Shown in pieces: positions 34,809-46,208 of a DNA stretch of 64,000 nt. Position numbers and translations under genes: made by a program. Within the stretch, counting starts at the first letter, position 1. Each line of letters opens with the position of its first letter. The notes under the pieces were generated by a model that saw only the letters and a program-made list of their open reading frames with translations, was not told the DNA's origin and ran no database searches. Source of the DNA: Cunninghamia lanceolata (Eukaryota; Streptophyta; Pinopsida; Cupressales; Cupressaceae); contig BSBN01001225.1 in the NCBI GenBank assembly GCA_027924645.1, positions 15,890,001 to 15,954,000 on the forward strand, read 5' to 3'.

Positions 34809-36420
34809 CTACTTATGTCTAAGTAATCCATCTGACTCCAGGGAATATCCTACGAATTTACCTTTCAGGACCCTCTGATTCTGAATCTCCTGCTGCACCT
34901 CAATAAACCACTCGTTCTTAGGCAGATGTTGTAAAATATGTTCTCTCAAATCCACTTTCAAAGTTAGAGTCAGGATCTCGTGGCGCCTTCGACTCAAAGC
35001 GTCGGCGACCACGTTCTCCTTTCCCTTGATGTAGTGGACATCAAAGTCGTACTCACATAAGAACTCCATCTAACGCCGCTGGCGTGCGTTCAAATTTGGT
35101 TGAGTGAAAATATACTGCAAGCTATGATGGTCCGAATGGAGCTCAAAACATTGGCCTAAGAGGAAGTGTCTCCAACGAACGAGAGCATGAATAACAGCTG
35201 CTATCTCTAGATCGTGTGTACGGTAGTTTAGCTCATGTGTTTTAAGTTTTCGCAATTCATAAGCAATCGCTCTACCACCCTGCATAAGCACAACACCAAA
35301 TCCCTCTAAAAATGCATCCGTGCAGACAACAAAATCTTCTGCCGGATCAGGAACAGCGAATATGGGAGCGCTGGTAAGACGTTCCTTAAGGATTTCAAAG
35401 GCCTTCTCACACTGCTCAGTCCAGGTGAATCCTTTCCCTTTTCGCTGAAGGGAAGTGATAGGATGAGCTATTCTGGAGAAACCTTCGACAAACCTACGGT
35501 AGTAACCGGCTAGTCCCATAAAGCTCCTTACTTCTGTAACACTGGTGGGTGCTGGCCAGTCCTAAATTGCCATGATCTTTGATGGATCTACGGAGATACC
35601 ATCGCCTAATAATATATGTCCCAAATACTACACCTTTGTCCTGAAGAAGGCACATTTTGCTAGGTTGCCATACAACTGATGCTCACGTAAACACTACATT
35701 ACCTGATGCAAATGGTCCACATGTTCCTCCTCGGTCCGTGAATAGATCAAAATGTCGTCTAGAAAAATGATCACAAACCGACCTAGGTAAGTGCGGAACA
35801 CCCCGTTCATAAGACTCATGAACACTGCTGGGGTGTTCGTTAATCCGAAAGGTACCACTGTAAACTCATAGTGACCATATCTGGTTCAGAAAGTAGTTTT
35901 ATGAATATCTGCCTCTGTAATTCTCAATTGGTGATACCCAGATTTTAAATCAATCTTTGAAAACACTCTGGCTCCTTACATTTGGTCAAACAGATCATCA
36001 ATCCTCGGCAAAGGATATTGGTTCCTCATCGTCACTTTGTTCAACTACCTGTAGTCCATGCATAGCCGAAGAGATCCATCCTTCTTCTTTACGAAGATAA
36101 CTGGTGCACCCCATGGTGAAACGCTAGGTCGGATGTGTCCCTTCCCTAGTAATTCTTCTAATTGCAATTTCAGCTCATTAAGCTCATGTGTAGTCATTCT
36201 ATAAGGTGCTCGAGATACTGGTTCTGCCCCTGGTACTAGATTGATGTGGAAATCAACTTCTCTGCCTGGAGGCATACCAGGTAACTCTGGTGGAAAAACA
36301 TCTGCAAATTCTCTTAGGATGGGGTGATCGTCTAATGTAGTCTCAGGTTCATCTTCTGATCTATCACTGACTGTGATAGCAAACAACTAACAACCCTTCC
36401 GCATGCAATGCTTAAGTTGC
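34809..36420 (-). pseudogene. Tekay-like reverse transcriptase and RNase H
   Basis: RT blocks are visible in order: [20 protein letters not shown] (about 36110), [24 protein letters not shown] and the catalytic [10 protein letters not shown] (about 35760). The connection and RNase H follow, with GLAGYYRRF (about 35515), TDAFLEGFG, a [12 protein letters not shown] block holding the E residue, and VADALSRR (about 34995). Eight or more stops occur, yet the frame is unbroken from here back to gag. Most stops are TAG or TGA where Q or R is conserved. Confidence 0.9.
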
Positions 36421-36434
36421 TGAGCAGATACCAT

Positions 36435-36830
36435 TCAAGCAGTCGTGGGCTTTTGTATGCCCACTATCTCTACCAGTGTGCCATGATCATCTGTGCAACT
36501 AATCATCTTCTGATAGAAATCTAGCTTGGCTCTATGAGCAGCAAGCCAATCCATGCCAAGAACTATGCCGTAGGTTCCTAATGGCATCACCCTAAGATCC
36601 CATGTTGTAGTGAAAGAACCCAAGGAAACTTCACAATTTCTGACAACGGAATCAACTGACATCCTGGCCCCAGAGGCCAACTCGACCTCCCACCTAATGT
36701 CGAGCCTAGAAGCCACTAGCCTGCAACATCCCACTAACGATGTAGATATAAAGGAGTCAGTAGCTCTGGAGTCAAAAAGGATAGAGATGGGAGATTCTGC
36801 AATCATACCTGCTGTCTCAATAACCAAAGC
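36435..36830 (-). pseudogene. Tekay-like aspartic protease
   Basis: The active-site region reads ILFDSRATDSF (about 36770), where DSGAT is expected; the glycine is replaced by R, which should inactivate it. Downstream WDLRVMPLGTYGIVLGMDWL (about 36590-36540) matches the C-terminal part of chromovirus protease. It is flanked by TAG and TGA stops in the same frame as gag and RT. Confidence 0.85.
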
Positions 36831-36833
36831 CTA

Positions 36834-38170
36834 AAAATCGGCTTGGTGGTTGTCAACCGCTGCAAACATACGGTGGGATTTTCCCACGTCACCCACAGTC
36901 TGCTCGGAACCTCCTGCATGATGATGTCCCCCAATTGTATAACCCTGTGGGCACTCTCTAGCTATGTGACTAGCTTCACCACATGTATAACAAGGGCCCC
37001 TAACTTGTACCTGTACAGTCTGAGTCCTACTCGACTGCTACTGTCATGTTGTGCCAGTAGACCCCTGTGAACCCTTGTACGACTACTGCGGTCTCGCAGG
37101 TCCCGCAGGTGGTCCCTGTTGTCTCTGATCTCTGCGCGGGCCCTGCTACTGCTAACCTCTATTATTTCCCCCATACAACTTCTGTTGTGTTTTATATTTC
37201 TGTTACTGTTGTGAATGCTGTTGTTGTGGGGGCCTAGGAGGTAATGGTGCTGAACTGTATCCTCCTCTAGGGGGTGGCTGGGTTGGCCTACGAAAATTCT
37301 GTTGATGCTGCTGCTGTCCCTGATCCTGGAACTGAGGGCAAGAACTCTGCCCCCGTCCCTAAATCTCCTCAGCAATATAAGCCTTCTCGACAGCATCACT
37401 CAAAGTTTGGGGATCTGCCATCCGAACAGGTCCTGCTATACTATGGTTTAGACCTCTGATGAACTTATGCACCAGGAGTTTCTCATCATGGAGATACTCC
37501 GCATACCTGGATAACTCTGTAAACTTACTCTCATATTGTGCCACTAAGAGTCCCCTTTGCTGTAGATCATGAAACTCATCTATAAGATGCTATCGGTAGT
37601 GGTCTGATAGATATCGCGCGTTGAAGCACTCAATAAAAGTCTCCCACGAGAGGGTGTCTATGGAAAGGCGACGCTTGCACTCCTCAGTGCGCCACCATGT
37701 AGCTGCTGCATCCCATAATAAGTGTACTACCACACGGGCCTTCGTGTTGCCTGCGTATGGACGCAACGCGAAGCACCTGTCCAAACTGATAAGCCAAGCC
37801 TTTGCCTCGGCTCCCTCTGTGGTTCTAATGAACGTAGGAGGGTTCAACCTCAATATATCCCTAATGGGATCTCCTCTATCACTGCACCCCCTGTAAGGCT
37901 CATCTACATGATACTCATAAGGCCTAGGACCAAAATGCTCTACTCTCACTATGTCGTCATGTCGGACATGATGTGTGGGGCTCCTACTACAGGCCCTGCC
38001 AGCCGAACCAACCTCCTCTGTATCAGGCAGCTCGACATATGGCTCCACACGTGGTATCCCCTGCGGCTCTACGCGGGGCTCCTCACGTGGCTCGGCATGA
38101 GACTCAGCTCATGTCTCCACGTGTGGCTCCTATTGCGGAACATTGTGGGACTCGTCACGTGGCTCGTGTT
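36834..38170 (-). pseudogene. Tekay-like gag
   Basis: The gag domain (38048-37590) has LRLNPPTFIRTTEGAEAKAW and AATWWRTEE blocks, then FNARYLSDHYR and a second part with VAQYESKFTELSRYA (about 37540). A Q- and P-rich spacer (37350-37040) with several stops leads to a CCHC knuckle, CYTCGEASHIAREC (about 36995-36955). The frame is open at the N-side up to 38170 with repeated EP-H/R words rich in CACGTG, and is then cut at the junction with the right direct repeat. There is no PBS, so the 5' end is deleted. Confidence 0.85.
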
Positions 38171-38172
38171 TC

Positions 38173-39912
38173 CACAATTTCTTTTAATTTTAACTTTTGA
38201 ATAAATCAATCTATATATATATATATTTATATCAGTTTTCTCAATTTCATTTAATAATAAAAATATAAATACAGATATAACAAATTTTCACAACTAAATT
38301 AAAAAGTAAATTGATTTATATATAAATATATATATAATTTTATATATATCTTTATATAATGAAATTTCATAGCAAAATTCTTTTCACACTATCTTCAACA
38401 TTACAATTTTAATATAACAATTAATCAAATGAAAAAGAGACATTAACCATTTAAATTTGTATTTGCCATTTGTATTCTATCAAGTAAATTTTCCATTTCA
38501 TTATATTTAAGGATCAGAAATAAATACATGAAATTATTGAATCTTTTTATTTCAATAACACACAATAGTCAAGTAAAAATTCGATTTAGATTATTTCCCA
38601 TTGCAAACTTAACTCCAATTTTAGTTTTGTATTCAAGGCAATTTTGCTTCTTTCATAATACTGTAAAAAAAATAACTTCCTCACTAAATAATACAAGGGA
38701 TACATTTTTATCAACTAATCCAAATCAACAACCAATCTGACAATCCACTATTTTGATAAACAAGAACAAGCATCTATAAAATCCCACAACTCACAAACAT
38801 TATAAGGGAGTAATTTACTTTCTTCTCCTAGCTCACACAAGTGATGTAATGTAAAAACTAATTAAAAATCACAACATTTAACATAATGAGGGAGGATTAT
38901 CTCTCCACTCCCTAGATAACAACTTTTACAACAATTTCAAAGAGAGAAGTTCTCTCCTCTAAAACTTTTACATAATGGAACTTAAAAGGCCAAGCTCTCA
39001 TTACAAATACTAAGATAGAATATTTTCTTTAATCAAGGCAAAATCCCTTCAATCCTTTTTACATGCTCCGACAGTAACCTGCAAGACAACAAGGGAGAAA
39101 CCAACAACCATCTAGCTCTCCTCCCTACCTTTGACCCGCACGAGGGTCACCCCTGAGCTAGGGAGACCATCCACATACCCAGGGTAAATTATACCAAACA
39201 CTTTACAACATTTACAACAACAGACAAGCAAATAACACACACACACACACCCATGGTATACTCACAATACAAAGACTCAACTTAGGTGAGTTCAGGGAGG
39301 GTAGGGAAGTAGACATCTCTACCTCTAGGTCTCATCCTATCACATTTTATCACAAGGCCTCTAGCCAACAAATTAATCTTCCTCAAGGCCTCAAGCCTTC
39401 CAGTTAATTCAAATTACCAGGGATATCCCAATAGGCTCTCAAAGCCTTAAAGCCCTCTTGGCTAAAAGTACCAACATGCCCTCAAGGCATTTCTTATAAC
39501 AAGAAAACAAGATGACACTCGAGGAGGGTCACACCTCCCCTTCTCTATACAAGATGAGCGTTGCCTTCCAACTGGAAGGAGCTCTTTCAATACCCAAAAC
39601 AAACCCCAAAAATAACAGAAAACTCATAGAAGACATTTGCAAACTCATTCAACAAGCAAGAACAAACATACATAACAAGCAAAAGATCACACAAGAGAGT
39701 AGTCTTGTTCACCAACCTTTCAAAGCCCAATTATGGATGAAATTTGATGAAGAGCTCCTCTCTAGCCTCCTTCTCCAAAATCTCCTTCTTTACACAATAA
39801 TCCAACCCCCTTACTCTCCTCCTGCTCTCTCTTTTAAAAACTAATTCCCTCTATTTTCCTAATTTCCCAAGTGGCATTAAACAACTAATCCACAACTCAT
39901 CCATTATCCTAG
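38173..39912. repeat. 1.74-kb direct repeat, right copy
   Basis: It matches 30778-32517. It starts abruptly inside gag-flanking DNA (ctcgtgtttccacaattt) without a TG end or PBS. It stops at ctag/ctcgctg, where the left copy continues for 956 more bases. It is therefore a fragment of a 5' LTR, trimmed on both sides, and not a canonical border. Confidence 0.75.
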
Positions 39913-41105
39913 CTCGCTGTCAGTCCATTCAAATTACCAGGGATTATTGTACTATTCATTTATTGAATATATTTGATCTGAGACGACTTTTGTTGAAATT
40001 AGAACAAAAAGAATTACTCCCTCTTATTATAGTATTTATTATTAGTTAAAGTTTAAACTTTATTGACACGTGTCATGGATGCATACGTGGAACATAGTTT
40101 GGAAACACTATTAAGTATTATCTATATACTGACATCAAATCAAGTACAAATATTTGCATGCATATTAAATTCACTTAAATTCACTTGAAAAGATATATCA
40201 TATCACTTAAATATTGGCACGCTTGGAAAGATATCCAAAAGCTTTGAAGTTGAGCGCCATTAATGAGTCCTGGCTCTATTTAATGGAGCCCAACAACGCC
40301 TCTTAGTCATACCAAAGTTTGAAGCTAGCTTGCTGCTTAACAAAGAAAATGGATACACCAATTTGCCTTATAGCACTATGAAGGCAAATTGCTTTCTTGG
40401 GTTTCATAACAGACTTGAGGCTTAGAGCTATAACAAAGCCCCACAAAATTGCCCATTTGCGCTTCCTGGAGTTGGAAGCCATGAAAATTATGCTTGGGAG
40501 GGACTTCTTAATAGATGGGGACAAATAGAAAGTGAATTCTGGCATAACCTCTTGGTTCTTGGTGTCATTGCTAGACCTTGGACGTGTGAAGGAGGATATT
40601 CTCATTTTGTTGCGAGAAATTTTTAAGGCAGATTTTCTGGGTAATGATATGGAGGTGGTTGTTGGGTCAGAGATGGATGTGGGGATTCTGCGGTCTTCTA
40701 ACCTATCAATGGTGTTATTTGGGGGAGAGATGGGTGTGGGGATTCAACGACTTCCCTTTCTACTCAACATGACAGATGGGGCTCTCACCCGCCACCGTCA
40801 CTGGGCCACCATCGGTCTAAATTTTTTAAGGCGCTCTCAAGCTCTCGACATGGAGCCGAATGCGGAATGGGTGCTGCGCTTTGTAGACTTGGTGGAAATA
40901 GGAGATTTTTATGGTTTCCCTTAGCTAGTGGCCTAGTGTTTTGAACTTTTGATTTTTTCTATGTAATATTGATGTAATATATTATATTATCATGGGAAAG
41001 AATATGTATGGGAATTTTTTGTAACATAATGATATGCCAGGGGCGTAGCTATCCCCCAGTTGTAACAATTTTTTGAATTAATATCAATGAATGAATGAAT
41101 GAAAG
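39913..41105 (+). other. Coding-like remnant with (TGAA)n tail, LINE-like 3' end
   Basis: An open frame at 40532-40924 (130 codons) is leucine- and glycine-rich with no recognised domain; coding sequence may begin near 40290. About 110 bases after its stop the text gggcgtagctatcccc precedes a short AT stretch and (TGAA)n at 41084-41103. A similar gctaccccc word and simple tail occur at 9570-9611. This suggests the 3' end of a non-LTR element or retrocopy. The minus-strand frame 40303-40605 is a shadow. Confidence 0.4.
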
Positions 41106-41954
41106 TTTTTATTGATGTCCACGAGACCAAAAACTGTGAATAAATTTTTTATTACTATTAAATAGAATGTAATTAAATGATACATGTGACTGTAATTAAA
41201 TGATAAGTGTGAATACCTATTTTTCTAATGTAAAACATAACAAATATTTGCATGCAGATTTAAAACATAAATCAATACAAATGAAAAAAAGAAAATTGCC
41301 AACAAATTGACAAATTGCATTTTAAACACTAAAAGTTGTCACTAAAACTAGATTATGTTTATTGTTTATATCATAAATTACTTGACCGTTCGATGAACAT
41401 TTGATGGATGGTTGTAGTTGCATTCTGGAATGAAATGCGTAGAATGCTAGGCTTGCGAACTTAAATCTCTGGAATCACCCTATAACCATTAGATTTAACA
41501 AGATCAACAATTTAGAAATTGCTATGAGCTGTCAATCCAGGATAGCTATCAGACATGTACTAATAGCATAGTCCAGAAACAACACGTTGACTTGACATTT
41601 CATTCACTAAAAAAATTCACTTTATAAAAAAAAGCAAACTTTCTAGTTTCTACTTTTTATTACTAGGTGATTTTATTTTTAAGTGAGAGCCGAGAGGGTC
41701 AGCACACAGGGAGATTTCATATTGCTCATTGCAGTGCACCAGAGAGATTTCATATTGCTCATTGCAGTGTCATTTCCAACAAAGCCAGTAAGACAAAACA
41801 TAGAATCCCTAGGCTACGTTTCATCATTTCTTAAAATCTTATTTTGTCAAACTTTTTTCATAAAATCTTATTTTGTCAAACTTTGTGTTTAGGGTTGAGA
41901 CTTAAGAAAAATTAAGGACTTGAGAGGGAATTCACAATTTCACACTGTATAAGC
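41106..41954. other. Non-coding DNA upstream of the plus-strand gene
   Basis: AT-rich, without clear coding sequence. Two small tandem duplications are visible: agatttcatattgctcattgc twice at about 41711 and 41743, and aaaatcttattttgtcaaac twice at about 41834 and 41862. It may hold the promoter of the gene at 41955, but no reliable TATA box was chosen. Confidence 0.5.
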
Positions 41955-42344
41955 ATGTCTACCACCACTAGCAGACCATACAAAGTTTTTGGGAAACGTA
42001 GAGCAAGTATGGATAGAAAAATAGATTATTCTGAATTACTTAAAACCTCAGGTTTGACTGATGAATACCATGATATTTATGATCCTAACTTGTATGGTAA
42101 ATTTACCTCAGAACTTAGATTTTCATATGAGAATAAGGCTGCCAAGAAAAAGAAAGTTGATAGTGATAAGTAGGAGGTATTTTTCGCAGCATGTCAAATT
42201 ATGATATTTTATTTCAGGGTTTAACTGGGTAGTTTTTGAGTCAAACACATGACCCATATTTCATGAGTAGTGGTTCACATAAACCCATCTCTCATGTTAA
42301 TGAATGGTCCACTTAGCACTCATTGCATCTAGGTGATGCACACA

Positions 42345-42422
42345 AGGGTGAAGCATCAGGACTTCCCGGGAGGTCACCCATCCCAGTACCACTCTGACTC
42401 AAGCGCGCTTAACCATGGAGTT
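42345..42422 (-). ncRNA. 5S rRNA-derived segment, left arm (pseudogene)
   Basis: On the minus strand it reads aactccatggttaagcgcgc, then gtggtactgggatgggtgac and ctcccgggaagtcc, matching the plant 5S rRNA 3' part from about base 48 to the end. It keeps the A-box, intermediate and C-box internal promoter positions with several changes. The 5' part of the 5S gene is missing, so it cannot yield a normal 5S rRNA. Confidence 0.8.
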
Positions 42423-42428
42423 TCCCCC

Positions 42429-42500
42429 AAGGTCAAGCGCACTTGAGTCAGAGTGGTACTGGGATGGGTGACCTCCCGGGAAGTCCCGATGCTTCACCCT
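42429..42500 (+). ncRNA. 5S rRNA-derived segment, right arm (pseudogene)
   Basis: Mirror image of the left segment, with caagcgcacttgagtcag and gtggtactgggatgggtgac visible, ending gcttcaccct. It differs from the left arm at a few positions (for example gtcccgatg against gtcctgatg). It runs outward to the right, into the interrupted gene. Confidence 0.8.
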
Positions 42501-45500
42501 TGTGTGCATCACCTAGATGCAATGAGTGCTAAGTGGACCATTCATTAACATGAGAGATGGGTTCATGTGAACCACTACTCATGAAATATGGGTCATGTGT
42601 TTGACTCAAAAACTACCCAATTAAACCCTGAAATAAAATATCATAAAGTTGATAGTGTCAATGCACCATGGGTAACTGGATTAGGGCGCATGATGTTACA
42701 TGAGGTTTTCCCTTGCCCAGAATTTATCATGGTCTGTGCCCACAATTATGATGGTAACAAAAGAGCATTTGTAAATAAGGATACCAAAGAAGAAATTTTA
42801 TCCATTAATGCAGAAGAATTTGGAAAAGTGTTGGGGTTTACAACTGAAGAATTTGGAGACGTCCACATTGACCTAGAAAAGCTTGCTAGTGATTATGAAT
42901 CAGCAGATGAAAGGGGAAAAAAAGTTTTCCTAAATAAAATAGTTCAAGAAAAAAACAACTTGAAACATAACCATAAGCCTTCTTATCATTTGAAAAATTT
43001 TAAATCATGGGCTCAGGATACTATTTCCATGCTAGCATTTTGCCTTGGGCTGGATAGCAATTGGGAAGTGGATGCAAGCCTCCTTGAAATGGTATATAAT
43101 ATCCATTATGGTATTGGTTTACATGTTAAATATAAATTTATTGAGCACATTGTAGAATCCATGCATAAACAATTTTTAATGATTAAAAGAAGTTCCACCA
43201 AGACATTTAGGTTCACAACCTACTTGTGCTATTTTTTTTAATTCAAATTTAGTGGAATGCTTCAGACCAACAAGCTTCAAATTTAGCCCTATAGTAATGC
43301 TGAGGAAAAGAAAATGGCTCCAGTATATGGTTCGACCACTAAGATAAGGATGCATGATTCTCGAAGGAACTACAATCATTTTGTAGACTACTATTTGGCT
43401 CCATTGCATCAAGCAATTACAAATAGTCCAATGCCTAGATTGCCTATATCATGTAGAGATTTCATTCAACTAGGAAAAGAAATACAATTGGCTGATTGAT
43501 ACTTATTGGAAGAATATACTGTGCTAAGATTTTATGGATCAGGAGTAGAGCCATACAAACTTCCAATACATGTGACAGAAATGGTTTTTGCATTGGAATA
43601 TGTAAGGCAGATGCAGAGTACTGATGAACTACACTTTGTCAGTCAGCAAAAGAAGACCTTGTTTCCTTTTTTACCTTTTTCATGTGGATGGTTCACATTA
43701 GAGAGAAAAGCATTTAAGTTGGCATGTGATCGTTTGCATTTTTTTAATTTTGATGTTGTCTGTCACTAGTAGTATGATCCATGTGACACCATTAAAACAA
43801 TGATTGTGGCCAATAGGAATGCTGCAAGTAGAATTCAACGTCAAAGTAAACCCTTTCTTGAAAACTTGAGAAACAAGGATTCCTGGGATGAGGTCAAGAT
43901 AGCAATGGAGAAAACTGCTACTAAGAAAGGTATTTCTTTTGAACAGCTGTCAATAGAAATTATGGTATTGCACCAGGTCCAAAATACAGGAGCACTAGTA
44001 GAGAATGAAATTAGGAGGTACAACAATTTTTATGGAAAAAGTGATAAACCATCTATTAGAGCAAAAATGCCAGATTCTCTAGATGAGTCTGTTACAAAAA
44101 AATATTGGCCACGATAAAAAATTACTACATTTTGGTCTATGAGGAAGGAGCTAGGTGAACCAAGAATTGTTGCAGAGTATAGAGAGATCAATGAAGATGA
44201 AAACTTTAGCAAATTGTGGAATATAGAGCATCCCAATGAATGTGAAGATGAAGAAACTGATAGTGATGATGAACATGATGATGATAGGGATGAACAAAGC
44301 AATTTCAAACCTGGTTTAAGTTAGGCCACAAAAAAATCATATACTTTAGGAGCAGCCATAGTTGAAAATATGGGTTATGGAGGTGGTGGTTTGGGGTCCT
44401 AAGGACAAGGCATTTGGAACCCAACAGATGTAGTCACCACTTCCAGAAAACCATTTGATAAATGAGGCCTTGGAGCTAATAAAATAGACCAAGGTCATAC
44501 AAGTAGAATTGAAAGAATTGAATATGTTACAACTTCAAATCCTAATCCTCATGGTCAGATGCAATCACAACTTGGGCATGCCCATGGTGGAGAGCCTAGT
44601 GCGATTGGCACTGCCACTGGTGGAGAACTTAGTCAACATGTGCTACAACAACAAGCCCAACAACAAATTACACACAAGAGGACACCAATACAAGATACCA
44701 CACAAACATGAAGTGATTAAGGGATACAGAAGAGACAAAGGATTATGACAGGTCCAAGTCCAACTACCAGTTCCACTACAAAGGAATTATTTCTAAGCAC
44801 TCCCCTAGTTAGTGTGGCTATAACAGAAATTGCAAGTACTCCTATTCCATCACCATTCAAGCATTCCCTTATTCATCCGTCCCCAGGTTTTGATTACATT
44901 CAAGAGTTTAAAAAGAAATCAGAATTGTATAAAAAGGAAAAGAAGCAACTAATGGAGAGTGTGTCTGTTGTAACTTCAGATCCTGCAACAACCATGATAT
45001 TACCCACATTTGACACAAATATAGAAATCATGGAGTACACAATTGTTGTTCCCACAGTTCAAAATAAACTAGAAAATCAGATGGATCGATCTAAATTTCA
45101 GGTGAGCAATTTGTAATTTGAGTTTTCTAGATTCAAAAATACTGACAAAATTAATATATCAAAGAAGAACAATGAATTGGTGTACACATCATTGCTAAAG
45201 CATGATAAAGAGAAAAAAAAGTTGCAGAATCAAATAGAAAAATTATAGGCAGACTTAGCAAATGAGAAAGCAAAGAGGAAAGCAACATATAACAAGAGCA
45301 ATGAATTAGAAAAAAGAATAAAAAATTATGCCTCTACATCAACAAGCAAAGAGGATAAACAAACAGAGGTGGAATTGAATGGACTGAAGCAAAGGTTAGA
45401 TGAGAGCAAACAAACAGAGGTGGAATTGAATGAACTGAAGCAAATGTTAGATGAGAGCAAAAAGAAATATGATGAGGAAAAATCCACTTCAGAAAAATTA

Positions 45501-46208
45501 AGAAAAAGCATTAGGAAAACAAATGAATAGAAGGAACCAAAATTCGAGAAAGAGAGGCAAAAAAATGAAACATTGGCTGCAGAGCTTATGGAAGCAAAAA
45601 ATAATATAAAATCTTGTCCAAAAAGGTTAACTAAATTTTGTAGACAAACAATGAGGCACATGAAACAAAAGATCTGGGAGGAAATAATGCAGAGGATTGA
45701 TCATTTATGTGAATTCTTTCAATTGATTGATGCCATGAGACTACATCATAATAAGCTAAGCAAATATTTAATGGACAACACAAATGTGGAACTGTAGGCA
45801 GAAGAGAAATCTACAAATCAAGTTCTAGAAATAGTCTACAAAGCCAGTGACAATGAATTGATTTCAAAAGGCATTACTAATCGGATTGAAGCCTCAATGA
45901 AGGTGACATCTATCATTCAAAAGTGTTCAAGAATGCATGAAACAATAGAATTTGTGATTGAGGCTACAACACAGATTAAGGAGGATGAAAAGGTAAGGAA
46001 CTTGACAAAGCTTGGTTTGCCACAGGCTTTTGACACAAATGACCAATTCATTGGAAAGGATAATTTTAGAAGGAAGATGGAGGATGCAAGGAAGATTGAT
46101 TTGGACCAGTTTCCTCAGAACCCAAATGAGGTGAACTTTTCAGATTTCATCAAACAACTGATAATCTTGAATGTATCTTTGGTTGAAACATTCAAGTCAA
46201 ACCCATGA

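Larger units (their letters stand above)
42166..42644. mobile_element. 5S-rRNA-derived palindromic (foldback) insertion
   Basis: 42201-42644 is a near-perfect inverted repeat around 42422.5: arms of 222 bp pair base for base with no net gap and only a few mismatches, with almost no loop. Each arm includes the 3' part of a 5S rRNA gene reading outward, then 144 bp of other DNA. A 35-bp single-copy piece (42166-42200) lies between the left target duplication and the left arm, whereas the right arm abuts the duplication exactly. Cassandra TRIM elements and 5S-derived SINEs are the known families with 5S sequence. The 13-bp duplication argues against a plain LTR insertion. Confidence 0.8.
42153..42657. 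other. 13-bp direct repeats flanking the palindromic insertion
   Basis: aaagttgatagtg at 42153-42165 is repeated exactly at 42645-42657. In both copies the host frame reads the same K-V-D-S register. This is the expected trace of a target-site duplication. The length, 13 bp, is typical of target-primed (LINE/SINE) insertion and not of LTR elements. Confidence 0.85.
41955..46208 (+). pseudogene. Unknown gene with G-patch and coiled coil, decayed
   Basis: From ATG at 41955 a reading frame runs 67 codons to a 13-bp direct repeat, is interrupted by a palindromic insertion (42166-42644), and resumes in register at 42645. The part to 44117 is a globular-looking protein of about 480 residues that I do not recognise (SWAQDTISMLAFCLGL and FLPFSCGWFTLERKAF are visible). 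An acidic stretch EDEETDSDDEHDDD (about 44245) precedes a G-patch-like motif at 44365-44475 (MGYGGGGLG, GQGIWNP, GLGA; two stops within). A long K- and E-rich coiled-coil region follows (44890-45800), and a closing domain 45858-46208. About ten stops and some frameshifts exist. It faces the transposase-like gene, tail to tail. A transposon accessory gene is likely; a host gene is possible. Confidence 0.6.

Noticed and set aside
37722..38204. 160-codon plus-strand ORF
   Set aside because: Antisense shadow of the minus-strand gag domain.
40303..40605. 100-codon minus-strand ORF
   Set aside because: Overlaps the better plus-strand reading and lacks any recognisable motif.
42345..42500. Functional 5S rRNA genes
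   Set aside because: Only the 3' part is present in each arm, several conserved bases differ, and the arms face each other in a palindrome.
42345..42500. Simple Cassandra TRIM insertion
   Set aside because: No LTR pair, PBS or 5-bp duplication; the flanking duplication is 13 bp and the arms are inverted. A distant relation is still possible.
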